NCBI RefSeq assembly: GCF_013033515.1
Contig: NZ_WQEG01000007.1
Location: forward strand, 1-64,000
Reading direction: 5' to 3'
DNA length: 64,000 bases
Source of the DNA: Ruegeria sp. HKCCA6707
GTDB taxonomy: Bacteria > Pseudomonadota > Alphaproteobacteria > Rhodobacterales > Rhodobacteraceae
Shown: in pieces, positions 54,771 to 63,890 of the stretch
Numbering within the stretch: position 1 is the first letter of the stretch
How the letters are laid out: each line of letters begins with the position of its first letter
Made by a program: the position numbers and the translations under genes
The notes under the pieces: generated by a model
Database searches by the model: none
Told to the model about the DNA's origin: nothing
What the model saw: the letters and a program-made list of their open reading frames with translations, nothing else

Positions 54771-55658
54771 TTAGACCCAAACCGACAGCGCCACAGGCAG
54801 AACCAGGATTGTGGCCAGGGTCGAGACCAGAATAAAGCCCGCCACGTCGGGCCCGTATTCCGGCACATGCTGATCGATGAAAAGATAGGTTGCCACGGAT
54901 GAGGGCATCAGGCAGCACAGGATCACCGCGCCGCGCTCCGCACCCGTAAAGCCGAACAGCCAGACCAAAGCACTGGCGATCACAACGGCCATGGCGAGGT
55001 GCAGCCCGGTCAGTAGTACCGCGCGCCAAAGGCTTTGGATTTGTAGCGTCGCGAGTGTATGGCCCAGTGTCAGCAACATCAGCGGGATCGACAGCCCGCC
55101 CAGTATGTCAAAGGATTTGGCGATGGGTTGCGGCAGGCTGGTCCCCGTCGCCATCAGCACCAATGACAGCGCAACCGCATAGATGATCGGCGACGTCGCC
55201 AGTTTCTTGGGGGAAAACGCGCCAGCCGGGATCCACATGCCGATGGTAAATATGCTGATCAGGACCACGACGACAAAACCCATCGTATAGGCCATGCCCG
55301 CATTGCCCAGAGCCAGCAACGTGATCGGCAGACCTATGTTCCCGACATTCCCGTGCATCAAGGGCGTCAGGAATGCGCGCACCGGAAGGCGCATCAACCG
55401 CAGCGCCACAAACCCCAGAACACCAAAGCCCGCGATCGCCAGCGCGGCGGCCGCCATGACGTCCAGGAACGTTCCGACAGCAATGGTCGTAGCCGACAGG
55501 TGCGAGATGATCAGTGTCGGGTATCCCACCCGCGAGACAATGCCGCCGATCACCTTGTTGTCGAAAGGCGCTTTGGTCACGGCCAGCCCATAGCCGATTC
55601 CGGCGCAGATCAGCACGGGCAAAACCACGTTGAGAACGTTGAGAAACAGGTGCTCCAC
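54771..55658 (-). CDS. AEC family transporter (auxin-efflux-carrier type)
   Basis: A 295-residue membrane protein with about ten helices. 'LNVVLPVLICAGIGYGLAVTKAPFD' at the start, 'NVGNIGLPITLLALG' in the middle and 'GGLSIPLMLLTLGHTLA' match the AEC/BASS-related family of organic-anion carriers such as malonate or malate exporters. The GTG at 55658 is used because AAGAGG lies upstream and homologous beginnings start there. Substrate unknown. Confidence 0.85.
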   Translation of the reverse strand: MEHLFLNVLNVVLPVLICAGIGYGLAVTKAPFDNKVIGGIVSRVGYPTLIISHLSATTIAVGTFLDVMAAAALAIAGFGVLGFVALRLMRLPVRAFLTPLMHGNVGNIGLPITLLALGNAGMAYTMGFVVVVLISIFTIGMWIPAGAFSPKKLATSPIIYAVALSLVLMATGTSLPQPIAKSFDILGGLSIPLMLLTLGHTLATLQIQSLWRAVLLTGLHLAMAVVIASALVWLFGFTGAERGAVILCCLMPSSVATYLFIDQHVPEYGPDVAGFILVSTLATILVLPVALSVWV

Positions 55659-55876
55659 CCAAAGCCTCTTGCGCTGATGTCTTGCACAGACTGTGGTTGA
55701 GCGGCAGGAATTTGACAAGCCTTGGCCTGTAACGCCCCCGCATCACGGGATTTTCCGGAAAACGCGCGCGGAACCTCAAAACCGCAGTGTGAAGTCCTTC
55801 CCTTCGACACTCACACAACATATAGTGGCATGCAACAACGTGTGGATAAACACGGCGGGACACTGGGAATACAGGC

Positions 55877-56686
55877 ATGGCACATATCATCGTAGTCGGG
55901 AATGAAAAGGGCGGCGCGGGTAAATCAACCGTATCCATGCATGTGGCCACCGCGCTGGCGCGACTGGGACACAAGGTCAGCACCCTGGATCTGGATTTGC
56001 GCCAACGCAGCCTGGGTCGCTATTTCGAGAACCGTTTAAACTTCATGAAAAGCGCTGGATTGAACCTGCCCAGCCCACGCCACCATGACCTGCCCGAGAT
56101 TGATCCCAGCACGCTGAGACCCGGTGAAAATATTTACGACCACCGTTTGTCTGCGGCCGTGGCCGAGCTGGAAAGTGACAGCGACTTTATTCTGATCGAC
56201 TGCCCCGGCTCGCACACGCGTCTCAGCCAGGTAGCCCATTCACTGGCCGACACTCTGGTGACGCCGCTGAATGACAGTTTCATCGACTTTGACCTATTGG
56301 CGCGGATCGATTCCAAGGGTGAGAAAATCCTTGGCCCCTCGGTCTATTCCGAGATGGTCTGGAACGCGCGGCAATTGCGGGCCCAAGCAGGTCTGAAGCC
56401 CATCGACTGGGTCGTTGTGCGCAATCGCGTCGGCACCCAGCGCATGGTCAACAAGGAAAAGATGCAACGCGCGATCGAGATGCTGTCCCAACGCATCGGC
56501 TTCCGCGTCGCCTCGGGCTTTTCCGAACGCGTGATCTTTCGCGAGCTGTTCCCACGCGGGCTGACCCTGCTGGACCTCAAGGATATCGGGGTCAAACAGC
56601 TCAACATCTCGAACATCGCCGCCCGCCAGGAATTGCGGGACATGATGAAAGAGCTGAGCTTGCCGGGTGTTGAGATCGATTTTTGA
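55877..56686 (+). CDS. mipZ: MipZ, division-site positioning ATPase
   Basis: A 269-residue ParA/MinD-type ATPase that forms a gradient from the poles and keeps FtsZ rings at mid-cell in alphaproteobacteria. Deviant Walker A 'GNEKGGAGKSTVSMHVA' at the N-terminus, switch I 'LDLDLRQRSLGRYFENR' and 'FILIDCPGSHTRLSQ' (Walker B) are diagnostic for MipZ rather than ParA. It stands alone and begins near an A/T-rich leader. Confidence 0.95.
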   Translation: MAHIIVVGNEKGGAGKSTVSMHVATALARLGHKVSTLDLDLRQRSLGRYFENRLNFMKSAGLNLPSPRHHDLPEIDPSTLRPGENIYDHRLSAAVAELESDSDFILIDCPGSHTRLSQVAHSLADTLVTPLNDSFIDFDLLARIDSKGEKILGPSVYSEMVWNARQLRAQAGLKPIDWVVVRNRVGTQRMVNKEKMQRAIEMLSQRIGFRVASGFSERVIFRELFPRGLTLLDLKDIGVKQLNISNIAARQELRDMMKELSLPGVEIDF

Positions 56687-56788
56687 CGGCCCCCACGGAA
56701 GAATTGACCGGAAAGCTCCTTCTCTAACACCCAGACAGCAACATAGACCCTTAGGATTAGATGTTTGGCCCATATCCCGCCTCCAAGT

Positions 56789-57244
56789 ATGCAAGGTGAG
56801 CTTGGTGCTTGGAATGATGGTGCCGGAGTGTCTCTTGAAAGCTGGGTTGGGTATGAAGGCAACTATAAGTTGGCTGTTGGGTATGCCGCGCTGTTGTGGC
56901 CAAGGTTCGAGGCAGTCGGACAATACATCCTCGTTGAATGGGTCCACAAACAAAGTATCACGGAGTTCGAAAACCAGCCCAACTCGACACCCAAAAGTGT
57001 GGAATGTGTGCTTAACCATCTCCACCTGGCCGATTTTCATAACCACGATCGAGACGACATCTCCCACGACAAACTTCTTTTTCTGGGCAACATCGTCAAA
57101 GAGATGTGGGATGCTAAATTGCGCGCGCAATTCCCAGACAGGCCGTGCACGGTCCAGTTTTTCGTTCCAGAGGACCCCGAAGAGCTATCGGAGTACCAAA
57201 TCTCGTTCTGGCAAACGGCGTGGGACACCTCCGCGCACAAATAG
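56789..57244 (+). CDS. Conserved hypothetical protein
   Basis: A 151-residue soluble protein, 'MQGELGAWNDGAGVSLESW' at the start, with many aromatic residues and no known motif. I have seen similar hypothetical proteins in proteobacteria but cannot name a family. The ATG at 56789 is preferred to the in-frame TTG at 56765. It follows mipZ by about 100 bases and is convergent with the adenylate cyclase gene. Confidence 0.62.
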   Translation: MQGELGAWNDGAGVSLESWVGYEGNYKLAVGYAALLWPRFEAVGQYILVEWVHKQSITEFENQPNSTPKSVECVLNHLHLADFHNHDRDDISHDKLLFLGNIVKEMWDAKLRAQFPDRPCTVQFFVPEDPEELSEYQISFWQTAWDTSAHK

Positions 57245-57282
57245 ACTTAAGTCGGCTCTTTTCCTCGTTCAAATAAGGCCAA

Positions 57283-58518
57283 TCAACCCGCTTGATACAA
57301 AACCGTAAACAACTCCTTGGGCTCGGGCACCCCGCGCAGCATGTAGCGGCCGACCGAGACCAGTTCGTGCGACGTATCTTGCGCGGCCTTCGCCACATTG
57401 TCGGACACCAGTATGCGTTGCCCCAGTGAACGGTGCATGCCAGCGATGCGGGCGGTTTGGTTGACGGCAGGGCCAACCACAGTGAAATCCAAGCGGCTAT
57501 CGGCACCGATATTGCCATAGAGGATCTCACCTGCATGCAATGCGAGCGTATAGTTGACCACTGGTAAGCCCGCCTGCACACGCTGCGCGTTCAGCTCTGT
57601 GATCCCCGTGTGCAACTGCGCAGCAGCCGCCAAAGCCGCCTTGGCATCAGCATCGATATCCCCGACATCGAACATCGCCATCACCCCATCTCCCATAAAC
57701 TTGAGGATGCTGCCCTCGCAGTCGTGGACCACGTCCACAGCGACGGACAAATAGTCGTTCAGCATGTCTATGATGTCCGGGCCCGGCAACTCCTCGGACA
57801 GGGTGGTGAAGCCTTCGAGGTCGAAGTTCCAGATCACTGCGTCGATTTTCTGCAATGACCCTCGGCGAATTTCGCCCGACAGCACCCGTTGGCCTGCATC
57901 ACGCCCCAGATAGACCCGCATCAGATCATGCGAGACCCGCGCGTTCGACGCAGATTTAAGTGCCAGGCCCAGATGTGGCATGACCGCTTTGATCACCGCC
58001 ATATCTTCATCCGCAAAACCTCTCAGCGCGTTGCTTGTCCAAGACATAAGAACCCCGTCCACCGGTTTTTTAGCGTCTCGGGGCGCGCTATGTGTCGGAA
58101 CGTCAAAGGAAATACCGGTTGCGTAATAATCGGTTGCTCCGATTTCGCGCAGTTCGTTCAAAAAAGGAAAACGGCTGGCTTCGTTCTGGTTGACCAAGCG
58201 TTCATGGATTTCGTCGACATCTTCTTCCAGCAGGGCGAAAAGAGGGCTCTGCCGCCAGGCTTCGCTCGGGATCTCGCTATATTCAAAGGTTTGATAATCG
58301 CCACCTTTGTCCTTGTACCAGCTATAGCCGGTGCCGCCGTAAACCGGATGCAGCGCGGATTGGGCTGCGTGAAACCGCATCAGAGGCACACCCATGTCGA
58401 TCAATCGGTCACAATAGCCGTCGAGCAGTTGTTCCTTGCCCGCCCCTTCCAATCCTTGCGCAACCAGCCATTCGGACAGGCTGTGAATTTTGGTGTCTAC
58501 TGATCCCGATATGCTCAT
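57283..58518 (-). CDS. Class III adenylate/guanylate cyclase with N-terminal sensor region
   Basis: A 411-residue protein that should make cyclic AMP (or GMP). The catalytic domain (about 220-400) has both metal-binding Asp: 'IWNFDLEGFTTLSEELPG' and 'LKFMGDGVMAMFDVG'; 'YTLALHAGEILYGNIGADSRLDFTVVG' follows (in part). The N-terminal 210 residues form a GAF-like or related input domain. No membrane helix is seen, so it is a cytosolic sensor cyclase. Confidence 0.9.
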   Translation of the reverse strand: MSISGSVDTKIHSLSEWLVAQGLEGAGKEQLLDGYCDRLIDMGVPLMRFHAAQSALHPVYGGTGYSWYKDKGGDYQTFEYSEIPSEAWRQSPLFALLEEDVDEIHERLVNQNEASRFPFLNELREIGATDYYATGISFDVPTHSAPRDAKKPVDGVLMSWTSNALRGFADEDMAVIKAVMPHLGLALKSASNARVSHDLMRVYLGRDAGQRVLSGEIRRGSLQKIDAVIWNFDLEGFTTLSEELPGPDIIDMLNDYLSVAVDVVHDCEGSILKFMGDGVMAMFDVGDIDADAKAALAAAAQLHTGITELNAQRVQAGLPVVNYTLALHAGEILYGNIGADSRLDFTVVGPAVNQTARIAGMHRSLGQRILVSDNVAKAAQDTSHELVSVGRYMLRGVPEPKELFTVLYQAG

Positions 58519-58815
58519 ATCACGTTCCTGTGTCGGCGGTGCTGTTCATCTGGGGACGCGCCCCGCCAATGTCCAGTGCCGGATCGGCCATGTCGCTTGG
58601 CCAAATCCGCTATTCCGTCGCGCGACAGTGGATTGGAAGTCAAGCGCTGATAGGTTCTGCTTCACCGACGCTGCATGGTGAAGGCCATGGCTTGCCCGTC
58701 CGCTCAATAGCGCAAGAATTGTGGTGCCGCGAATCCGTTGCTGCGCAAAACAAACTATCGGTGTTGGCAGGGGATCGGTGTATGCTCCGTGTTCAGGCAG
58801 CAGGACGAGGGCGAA

Positions 58816-59439
58816 ATGAGCGTTGATACCTGGATCACCTATGTGGCGACAGTTCTCTTGTTGATGAGTACGCCCGGGCCAAGCCAACTGCTGATGCTGT
58901 CCAACTGCGCAACCAACGGTCTGAAACGCGGTGTTTTCACGGCTGCCGGGGACTTGACTGCCAATTTCCTTCAAATGCTGGCGGCAGGGCTTGGCATTGC
59001 TGCCGTGATTGCCAGTTCAGGTACCGCTCTGGCTTTGATTAAGTGCTTGGGCGTTGCCTATCTGGTTTTTCTTGGTGTCAAACAGGTCCGTAATGCAAAA
59101 GCCGCGTCGACACATCGCGCAACAAAGGCGAGCCCCAAGGCGCTGTGGATGCAGGGTTTTGTGACCTCTGCCGCGAACCCCAAAGCCGTTGTGTTTTTTG
59201 CGGCCCTTTTTCCATTGTTCATAGATGGTGCGCTGCCATTTTGGCCTCAATTTGCGATTTTGTCCGCGACCTATCTTTTGATCGACGGGCTGTTTCTGAC
59301 CGTCTATGGCGCAAGTGCCAGTTGGCTGGCTCAGCGGCTACAAGGTCCGGCGCGGCTCTGGCTCGACCGGATCGGGGGCGGGTTCATGATTTTGGCAGCG
59401 CTTTTGCTGGGGCTTAAATCGCTTCGCGACGCCAACTGA
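58816..59439 (+). CDS. LysE family translocator
   Basis: A 207-residue exporter of amino acids or related metabolites with six predicted helices. The N-terminal 'TYVATVLLLMSTPGPSQLLMLSN' holds the TPGP signature of the LysE/RhtB family, and 'SAANPKAVVFFAALFPLF' the second conserved segment. Start 58816 has GAGGGCG upstream. Substrate unknown. Confidence 0.9.
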   Translation: MSVDTWITYVATVLLLMSTPGPSQLLMLSNCATNGLKRGVFTAAGDLTANFLQMLAAGLGIAAVIASSGTALALIKCLGVAYLVFLGVKQVRNAKAASTHRATKASPKALWMQGFVTSAANPKAVVFFAALFPLFIDGALPFWPQFAILSATYLLIDGLFLTVYGASASWLAQRLQGPARLWLDRIGGGFMILAALLLGLKSLRDAN

Positions 59440-59527
59440 AACAAAAGCCAAAACGCAAGAACTTTTCCTGCCTCTATTTGATCCAGATCGTGGTGGCGCC
59501 CTGTCGAACTGATCAGTCTGTCAATAT

Positions 59528-59548
59528 CCCAACGCGTCTTGCGTTGGG
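59528..59548. promoter_or_regulatory. Inverted repeat upstream of the FAD monooxygenase gene
   Basis: Perfect 8-base arms CCCAACGC and GCGTTGGG around GTCTT, 49 bases before the start codon of the monooxygenase gene. Possible operator or 5' leader hairpin. Confidence 0.45.
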
Positions 59549-59596
59549 TGCAGTGAAACCGAACCCTGACCCCGGGGGCGACAGAGGAGATCATCC

Positions 59597-61207
59597 ATGA
59601 CCAAGATCTTTGAAGTTCCGCTTTATGCCTACGAAAGCAGCGCAGATCAGGCTTCAGCCTTGCCTGTTCGGCACCAGGTCATTGTTGTCGGCGCAGGTCC
59701 CGTGGGGTTGGCCGCTGCAATAGATCTGGCCCAGCAAGGGGTCGAAGTTCTGGTGCTGGATGACAATGACAAGGTCAGTTTTGGAAGCCGCGCGATTTGC
59801 TTCGCGCAACGACCGCTTGAGATCATGGATCGACTGGGATGTGGTCAGACAATGGTGGACAAGGGTATCCAGTGGCACGAGGGCAAGGTCTTTTTCGACA
59901 CTCGTCAGGTTTATGGCTTTGACCTGCAGCCAGAAAAGGGTCAACGCCGTCCAGCCTTTATCAACCTGCAGCAATATTATTTCGAGCAGTTCCTCGTGGA
60001 CCGCGTGCGGGGGCTGCAACAACAAGGTGCTGCGATCGAAATCCGCGGGCGAAACAAGGTCGAGGCAGTGGGAACCCATCCCGACCATGTTCGGCTTGAA
60101 GTGGAAACGCCAGAAGGGCCTTATATCGTTGAAGCCGATTGGGTAATCGCCTGCGACGGGGCCGGGTCCTCAATGCGTTCCATGTTGGGCAAGGATTTCC
60201 ATGGTCGGGTTTTCGAAGACAACTTCCTGATTGCTGATGTGGTGATGCAATCTGATCTTCCAAGCGAGCGTTGGTTCTGGTTCGATCCCCCTTTCAATCG
60301 AGGCCAATCGGCCCTGTTGCATAAACAGCCCGACGGCGTTTGGCGCATCGACCTGCAATTGGGTTGGGACATAGACAAGGACAAAGAGAAGCGGCCTGAG
60401 AATGTTATACCGCGCATAAAGGCGATGCTGGGCGACGATATCGATTTTGAGATCGATTGGGTCAGCATCTATACCTTTCAGTGTCGCCGGATGGAGCGGT
60501 TCCGTCATGACCGGGTCATCTTTGCCGGCGACAGCGCCCATCAGGTCAGCCCATTTGGTGCACGTGGCGCCAATTCGGGTGTTCAGGATACCGACAACCT
60601 GTGCTGGAAGCTCAGCATGGTGATCGACGGGCGTGCCCCCGAAACGATTCTGGACAGCTATGATCGTGAAAGAACGCAAGCGGCGGATGAAAATATCAGT
60701 GCCTCAACCCGGTCGACTGAGTTCATAACGCCGAAATCCGATATGTCGCGCTTGCTTCGAGATGCAGTGCTGGATCTTAGTGCGCAATTCGAGTTTGCCC
60801 GCCCGCTGGTCAATTCCGGTCGTTTGAGCACGCCTTGCATCTATGACGGCTCTCCGCTGAATTCAGCTGATGGACTGAACGGCCCAAGTAACACCCGTCC
60901 CGGTGCCCCTTGCCCGGATGCGCCTGTGGGCGACGGCTTTCTGCTTTCGAAACTGAACCGGGGATTCAATTTGTTGACTATCGATGCCGATGCGCCTGAT
61001 GAGCTTGAGGTTGACGGGGTGTCCGTAAAAAGACTGGCCCTCTCGGTCAAAGATGACCCATCGCTCGCGTTGAAGCATCGATACTTGGGCGAAGCCACCA
61101 GCGCTGTCTATCTGATCCGACCGGACCAGCATATTGCCGCCCGCCGAGACAGCTATGAAGAAAACGCGTTCCGCCAAGCGATACTCCGCGCTTCGGGGAA
61201 GGAGTAG
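59597..61207 (+). CDS. FAD-dependent monooxygenase (aromatic hydroxylase type)
   Basis: A 536-residue flavoprotein hydroxylase of the PHBH/MhpA-like class. The FAD-binding GxGxxG is in 'VIVVGAGPVGLAAAIDLAQ', the NADPH/FAD 'DG' motif in 'VIACDGAGSSMRSMLG', and the GD motif in 'VIFAGDSAHQVSPFGARGANSGVQD' (in part). Such enzymes hydroxylate phenolic substrates. GAGGAG lies before the ATG. Its partner DUF2783 gene begins four bases after its stop. Confidence 0.9.
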   Translation: MTKIFEVPLYAYESSADQASALPVRHQVIVVGAGPVGLAAAIDLAQQGVEVLVLDDNDKVSFGSRAICFAQRPLEIMDRLGCGQTMVDKGIQWHEGKVFFDTRQVYGFDLQPEKGQRRPAFINLQQYYFEQFLVDRVRGLQQQGAAIEIRGRNKVEAVGTHPDHVRLEVETPEGPYIVEADWVIACDGAGSSMRSMLGKDFHGRVFEDNFLIADVVMQSDLPSERWFWFDPPFNRGQSALLHKQPDGVWRIDLQLGWDIDKDKEKRPENVIPRIKAMLGDDIDFEIDWVSIYTFQCRRMERFRHDRVIFAGDSAHQVSPFGARGANSGVQDTDNLCWKLSMVIDGRAPETILDSYDRERTQAADENISASTRSTEFITPKSDMSRLLRDAVLDLSAQFEFARPLVNSGRLSTPCIYDGSPLNSADGLNGPSNTRPGAPCPDAPVGDGFLLSKLNRGFNLLTIDADAPDELEVDGVSVKRLALSVKDDPSLALKHRYLGEATSAVYLIRPDQHIAARRDSYEENAFRQAILRASGKE

Positions 61208-61211
61208 CGAC

Positions 61212-61421
61212 ATGACCGATCTAGTTTTGACACCTAATATCCCGCAGCCTGACGATTTTTATGCAGAGCTTGTCGCAACACATGAAAGCCTGAGCAAAGA
61301 AGAAAGCGATGCGTTGAATGCGCGGCTGATCCTGGTGCTTGCCAACCATGTCGGAGACAATACGGTTTTGAAACAAGCGCTGGAGGCCGCTTCTCAGGGT
61401 GCGCGACACCCTCTGCGATAG
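61212..61421 (+). CDS. DUF2783 family small protein
   Basis: A 69-residue protein: 'DDFYAELVATHESLSKEESDALNARLILVLANHVGD' (in part) is the signature of DUF2783, which is found next to FAD-dependent hydroxylases. It starts four bases after the monooxygenase stop with GGAAGGAG upstream. Possibly a small partner subunit; no function is established. Confidence 0.85.
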   Translation: MTDLVLTPNIPQPDDFYAELVATHESLSKEESDALNARLILVLANHVGDNTVLKQALEAASQGARHPLR

Positions 61422-61587
61422 CGTCCACACTGGGAATGAATACCGATTGCAACCTGCAGCCAAAGCTCTGGCATGTATTCGCGCAGCCCCATACACGCAG
61501 ACCATGCACATACCCTGTGTGGTAGCATATGTTTTGCGCAAAACCTTCCGAAGCTATTGTCTAGCCGAGTTACGAAAGGGGGCGCAT

Positions 61588-61920
61588 ATGCCTACGATCA
61601 CCGGCTACCACGCACATGTCTATTTCGACGCTGACACACAAGAAACCGCACAGCAGGTCTGCGAAGAGGCCGCCCGTCTGTTTCCGTCGGTTCAGATGGG
61701 TCGCCTGCATACGCGCAATGTTGGCCCTCATCCGCGTTGGAGTTGTCAACTGGGATTTCCGATCGAAGCCTTTGATCAGGTCTTTCCCTGGCTTATCCTC
61801 AACCGCAAAGGGCTGACGGTTTTCACCCATCCTGAAACCGGAGACCACCTCGCAGATCATCGCGACCGTTCGGTCTGGATGGGAGAGATGTTGGAGCTTG
61901 ATCTTACGATCTTCGATTAG
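61588..61920 (+). CDS. DOPA 4,5-dioxygenase family protein
   Basis: A 110-residue protein of the DOPA-dioxygenase-like family (ferredoxin-like fold): 'YHAHVYFDADTQETAQQVCEEAA' with the metal-binding His pair, 'GPHPRWSCQLGF' and 'TVFTHPETGDHLADH' near the end. Plant and fungal relatives cleave the ring of DOPA; bacterial members cleave catechol-type substrates or are uncharacterised. AAAGGGGG precedes the ATG at 61588. Confidence 0.85.
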   Translation: MPTITGYHAHVYFDADTQETAQQVCEEAARLFPSVQMGRLHTRNVGPHPRWSCQLGFPIEAFDQVFPWLILNRKGLTVFTHPETGDHLADHRDRSVWMGEMLELDLTIFD

Positions 61921-61963
61921 AGCACATATCAAGCGGGCGCTTCGTTTGGATATACGACCATTT

Positions 61964-62026
61964 GGGGGCTCTGCCCCCCGTCGCAGCAAGCTGCGCCTCC
62001 CCCGAGGTATTTTTGAACAGAAGAAG
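61964..62026. repeat. GC-rich intergenic repeat with stem-loops (Rhodobacteraceae-type REP-like)
   Basis: GGGGGC-TCT-GCCCCC hairpin, then CGCAGC-AA-GCTGCG, then CTCCCCCGAGGTATTTTT and a GAACAGAAGAAG tail. The composition is of a kind I recall as repeated in intergenic spaces of this family. Its place directly behind the DOPA-dioxygenase-like gene also lets it end transcription. Confidence 0.55.
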
Positions 62027-62041
62027 CTTGGCAGGTGCGCT

Positions 62042-63670
62042 CTAAGCCAGGTCTCTGGCCCTGTCGCGGAGCAGGAATTTCTGGATCTTACCGGTGGAGG
62101 TTTTGGGAAGCGGGCCAAAGACAACCGTTTTGGGGGCTTTGAAATGGGCCAGTCGATCGCGGCAGAAGGCGATAATGTCGGCCTCGTTGGTCTGTGCCTG
62201 TGGCTTTAGCTCGACAAAGGCGCAAGGCGTTTCACCCCATTTGTCATCCGGACGCGCGACCACGGCAGCCTCCATGACGGCGGGGTGTTTATAAAGCGCA
62301 TCCTCAACCTCGACAGATGAGATATTCTCACCTCCCGAAATGATGATGTCCTTGGATCGGTCTTTCAAAGCGATATAGCCATCGGGATGCATCACACCCA
62401 GATCGCCCGAAGCGAACCAGCCGCCGTCAAAGGCTTTGTCGGTCGCTGCGGGGTTTTTGAGGTAACCCTTCATGACAATATTGCCCTGCATGAAGATCTC
62501 ACCCATGGTTTCGCCATCCGCAGGCACTGGCTTCAGGGTCTCGGGGTCGGCGACCATCAGGCCCGACAGCGCTACATACTTCACCCCCTGACGAACTTTC
62601 AGCGCAGCGCGCTCCGGCGCGTCTTTGTCATTCCATTCGTCTTTCCATGCGCAGACAACCGAAGGACCATAGGTTTCGGTCAGGCCATAGACATGGGTGA
62701 CGTCAACGCCCATCGCCTCCATCGCCTCGATCACCTTGGCCGGGGGCGGGGCGCCGGCAGTCATCACCTTGATCTGCTGCTTGAAGTCTTTGAGGTGGTC
62801 TGGCGCATTGGCCAGCATGTTCAGCACAATGGGGGCGCCGCAGAAATGGGAGACGTTTTCGTTGCGGAAAGCGTGGTAGATGGGTTCGTCACGCACCGCG
62901 CGCAGGCACACGGATGTGCCTGCATTGGCCGCCATGGTCCAGGGAAAGCACCAGCCATTGCAATGAAACATCGGCAGCGTCCAAAGATAGACCGAATGCT
63001 GTGGCATCCCCCATGTCAGAATGTTTGACGTCGCGTTGAGAGCCGCCCCCCGGTGATGATAGACCACGCCTTTGGGATTGCCTGTCGTGCCCGAGGTATA
63101 GTTCAGCGTGATCGCGTCCCATTCATCTGTCGGCAGCGACCAGTCGAACTTGGGGTCGCCTTCGGCCAGCAGCGCCTCATAGGTCAGATCGCCGAGGGTT
63201 TCGCCGCCCGCAAAGCTGGGGTCTTCGATATCGATCACCAGAATATCGTGATCTACCTGGGTCAAAGCCGCTTTCACGGTAGACGAGAACTCCGGATCGA
63301 CCAGCAGAACCTTGGCCTCGCCATGGTTGAGGATAAAGGCAATGATCGCCGCATCGAGCCTTGTGTTGATCGCGTTCAACACCGCCCCTGCCATGGGGAC
63401 TGCGAAATGCGCCTCATAGAGTTCGGGGATGTTGGCCGCGATGATCGAAACCGTATCGCCCCGACCGATCCCACGTGCAGCAAGTGCCCCAGCTAAGCGG
63501 CGGCAGCGGTCATAGGTTTGCGCCCATGTGTATCTGCGGTCGCCGTAAACCACAGAGGGATAGTTGGGGTAAACTGCGGCTGTCCTCTCGATATAGCTTA
63601 GCGGGGAAAGCGGGGTGTAATTTGCCGGTCTTTTGTCCAGATGCTGTTCATAGATATTTGTGGCGGTCAT
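62042..63670 (-). CDS. AMP-binding acyl-CoA synthetase
   Basis: A 542-residue member of the acyl-activating (ANL) family, which joins a carboxylic acid to CoA with ATP. 'LNYTSGTTGNPKGVVYHHRG' (P-loop-like), 'HVYGLTETYGPSVV' and 'WFASGDLGVMHPDGYIALKDRSKDIIISGGENISS' (shown in part) are standard motifs; the C-terminal Lys in 'KTSTGKIQKF' is catalytic. Medium-chain fatty acids or dimethylsulfoniopropionate-type acids are frequent substrates of marine members. GGGAGG lies before the ATG. Confidence 0.92.
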   Translation of the reverse strand: MTATNIYEQHLDKRPANYTPLSPLSYIERTAAVYPNYPSVVYGDRRYTWAQTYDRCRRLAGALAARGIGRGDTVSIIAANIPELYEAHFAVPMAGAVLNAINTRLDAAIIAFILNHGEAKVLLVDPEFSSTVKAALTQVDHDILVIDIEDPSFAGGETLGDLTYEALLAEGDPKFDWSLPTDEWDAITLNYTSGTTGNPKGVVYHHRGAALNATSNILTWGMPQHSVYLWTLPMFHCNGWCFPWTMAANAGTSVCLRAVRDEPIYHAFRNENVSHFCGAPIVLNMLANAPDHLKDFKQQIKVMTAGAPPPAKVIEAMEAMGVDVTHVYGLTETYGPSVVCAWKDEWNDKDAPERAALKVRQGVKYVALSGLMVADPETLKPVPADGETMGEIFMQGNIVMKGYLKNPAATDKAFDGGWFASGDLGVMHPDGYIALKDRSKDIIISGGENISSVEVEDALYKHPAVMEAAVVARPDDKWGETPCAFVELKPQAQTNEADIIAFCRDRLAHFKAPKTVVFGPLPKTSTGKIQKFLLRDRARDLA

Positions 63671-63890
63671 CCGATATTCCTCCCAAACGCGGCAGACTTG
63701 CGTATTGAGCACAGAGCTTACGCCAAAAGAAATGCGTAGGAATACGTGAATTGGCTACACTGGCGATATTCTATGGATTAATCTGGCCCTACTTCGCGAG
63801 TCTCATTCGCGTTGATCTGCGTCATCACGTCACCGCGCGCCCGTTTGGAACAGTTGATTCCCCGCGCGCCACACCCAGAAAGGACATGTC

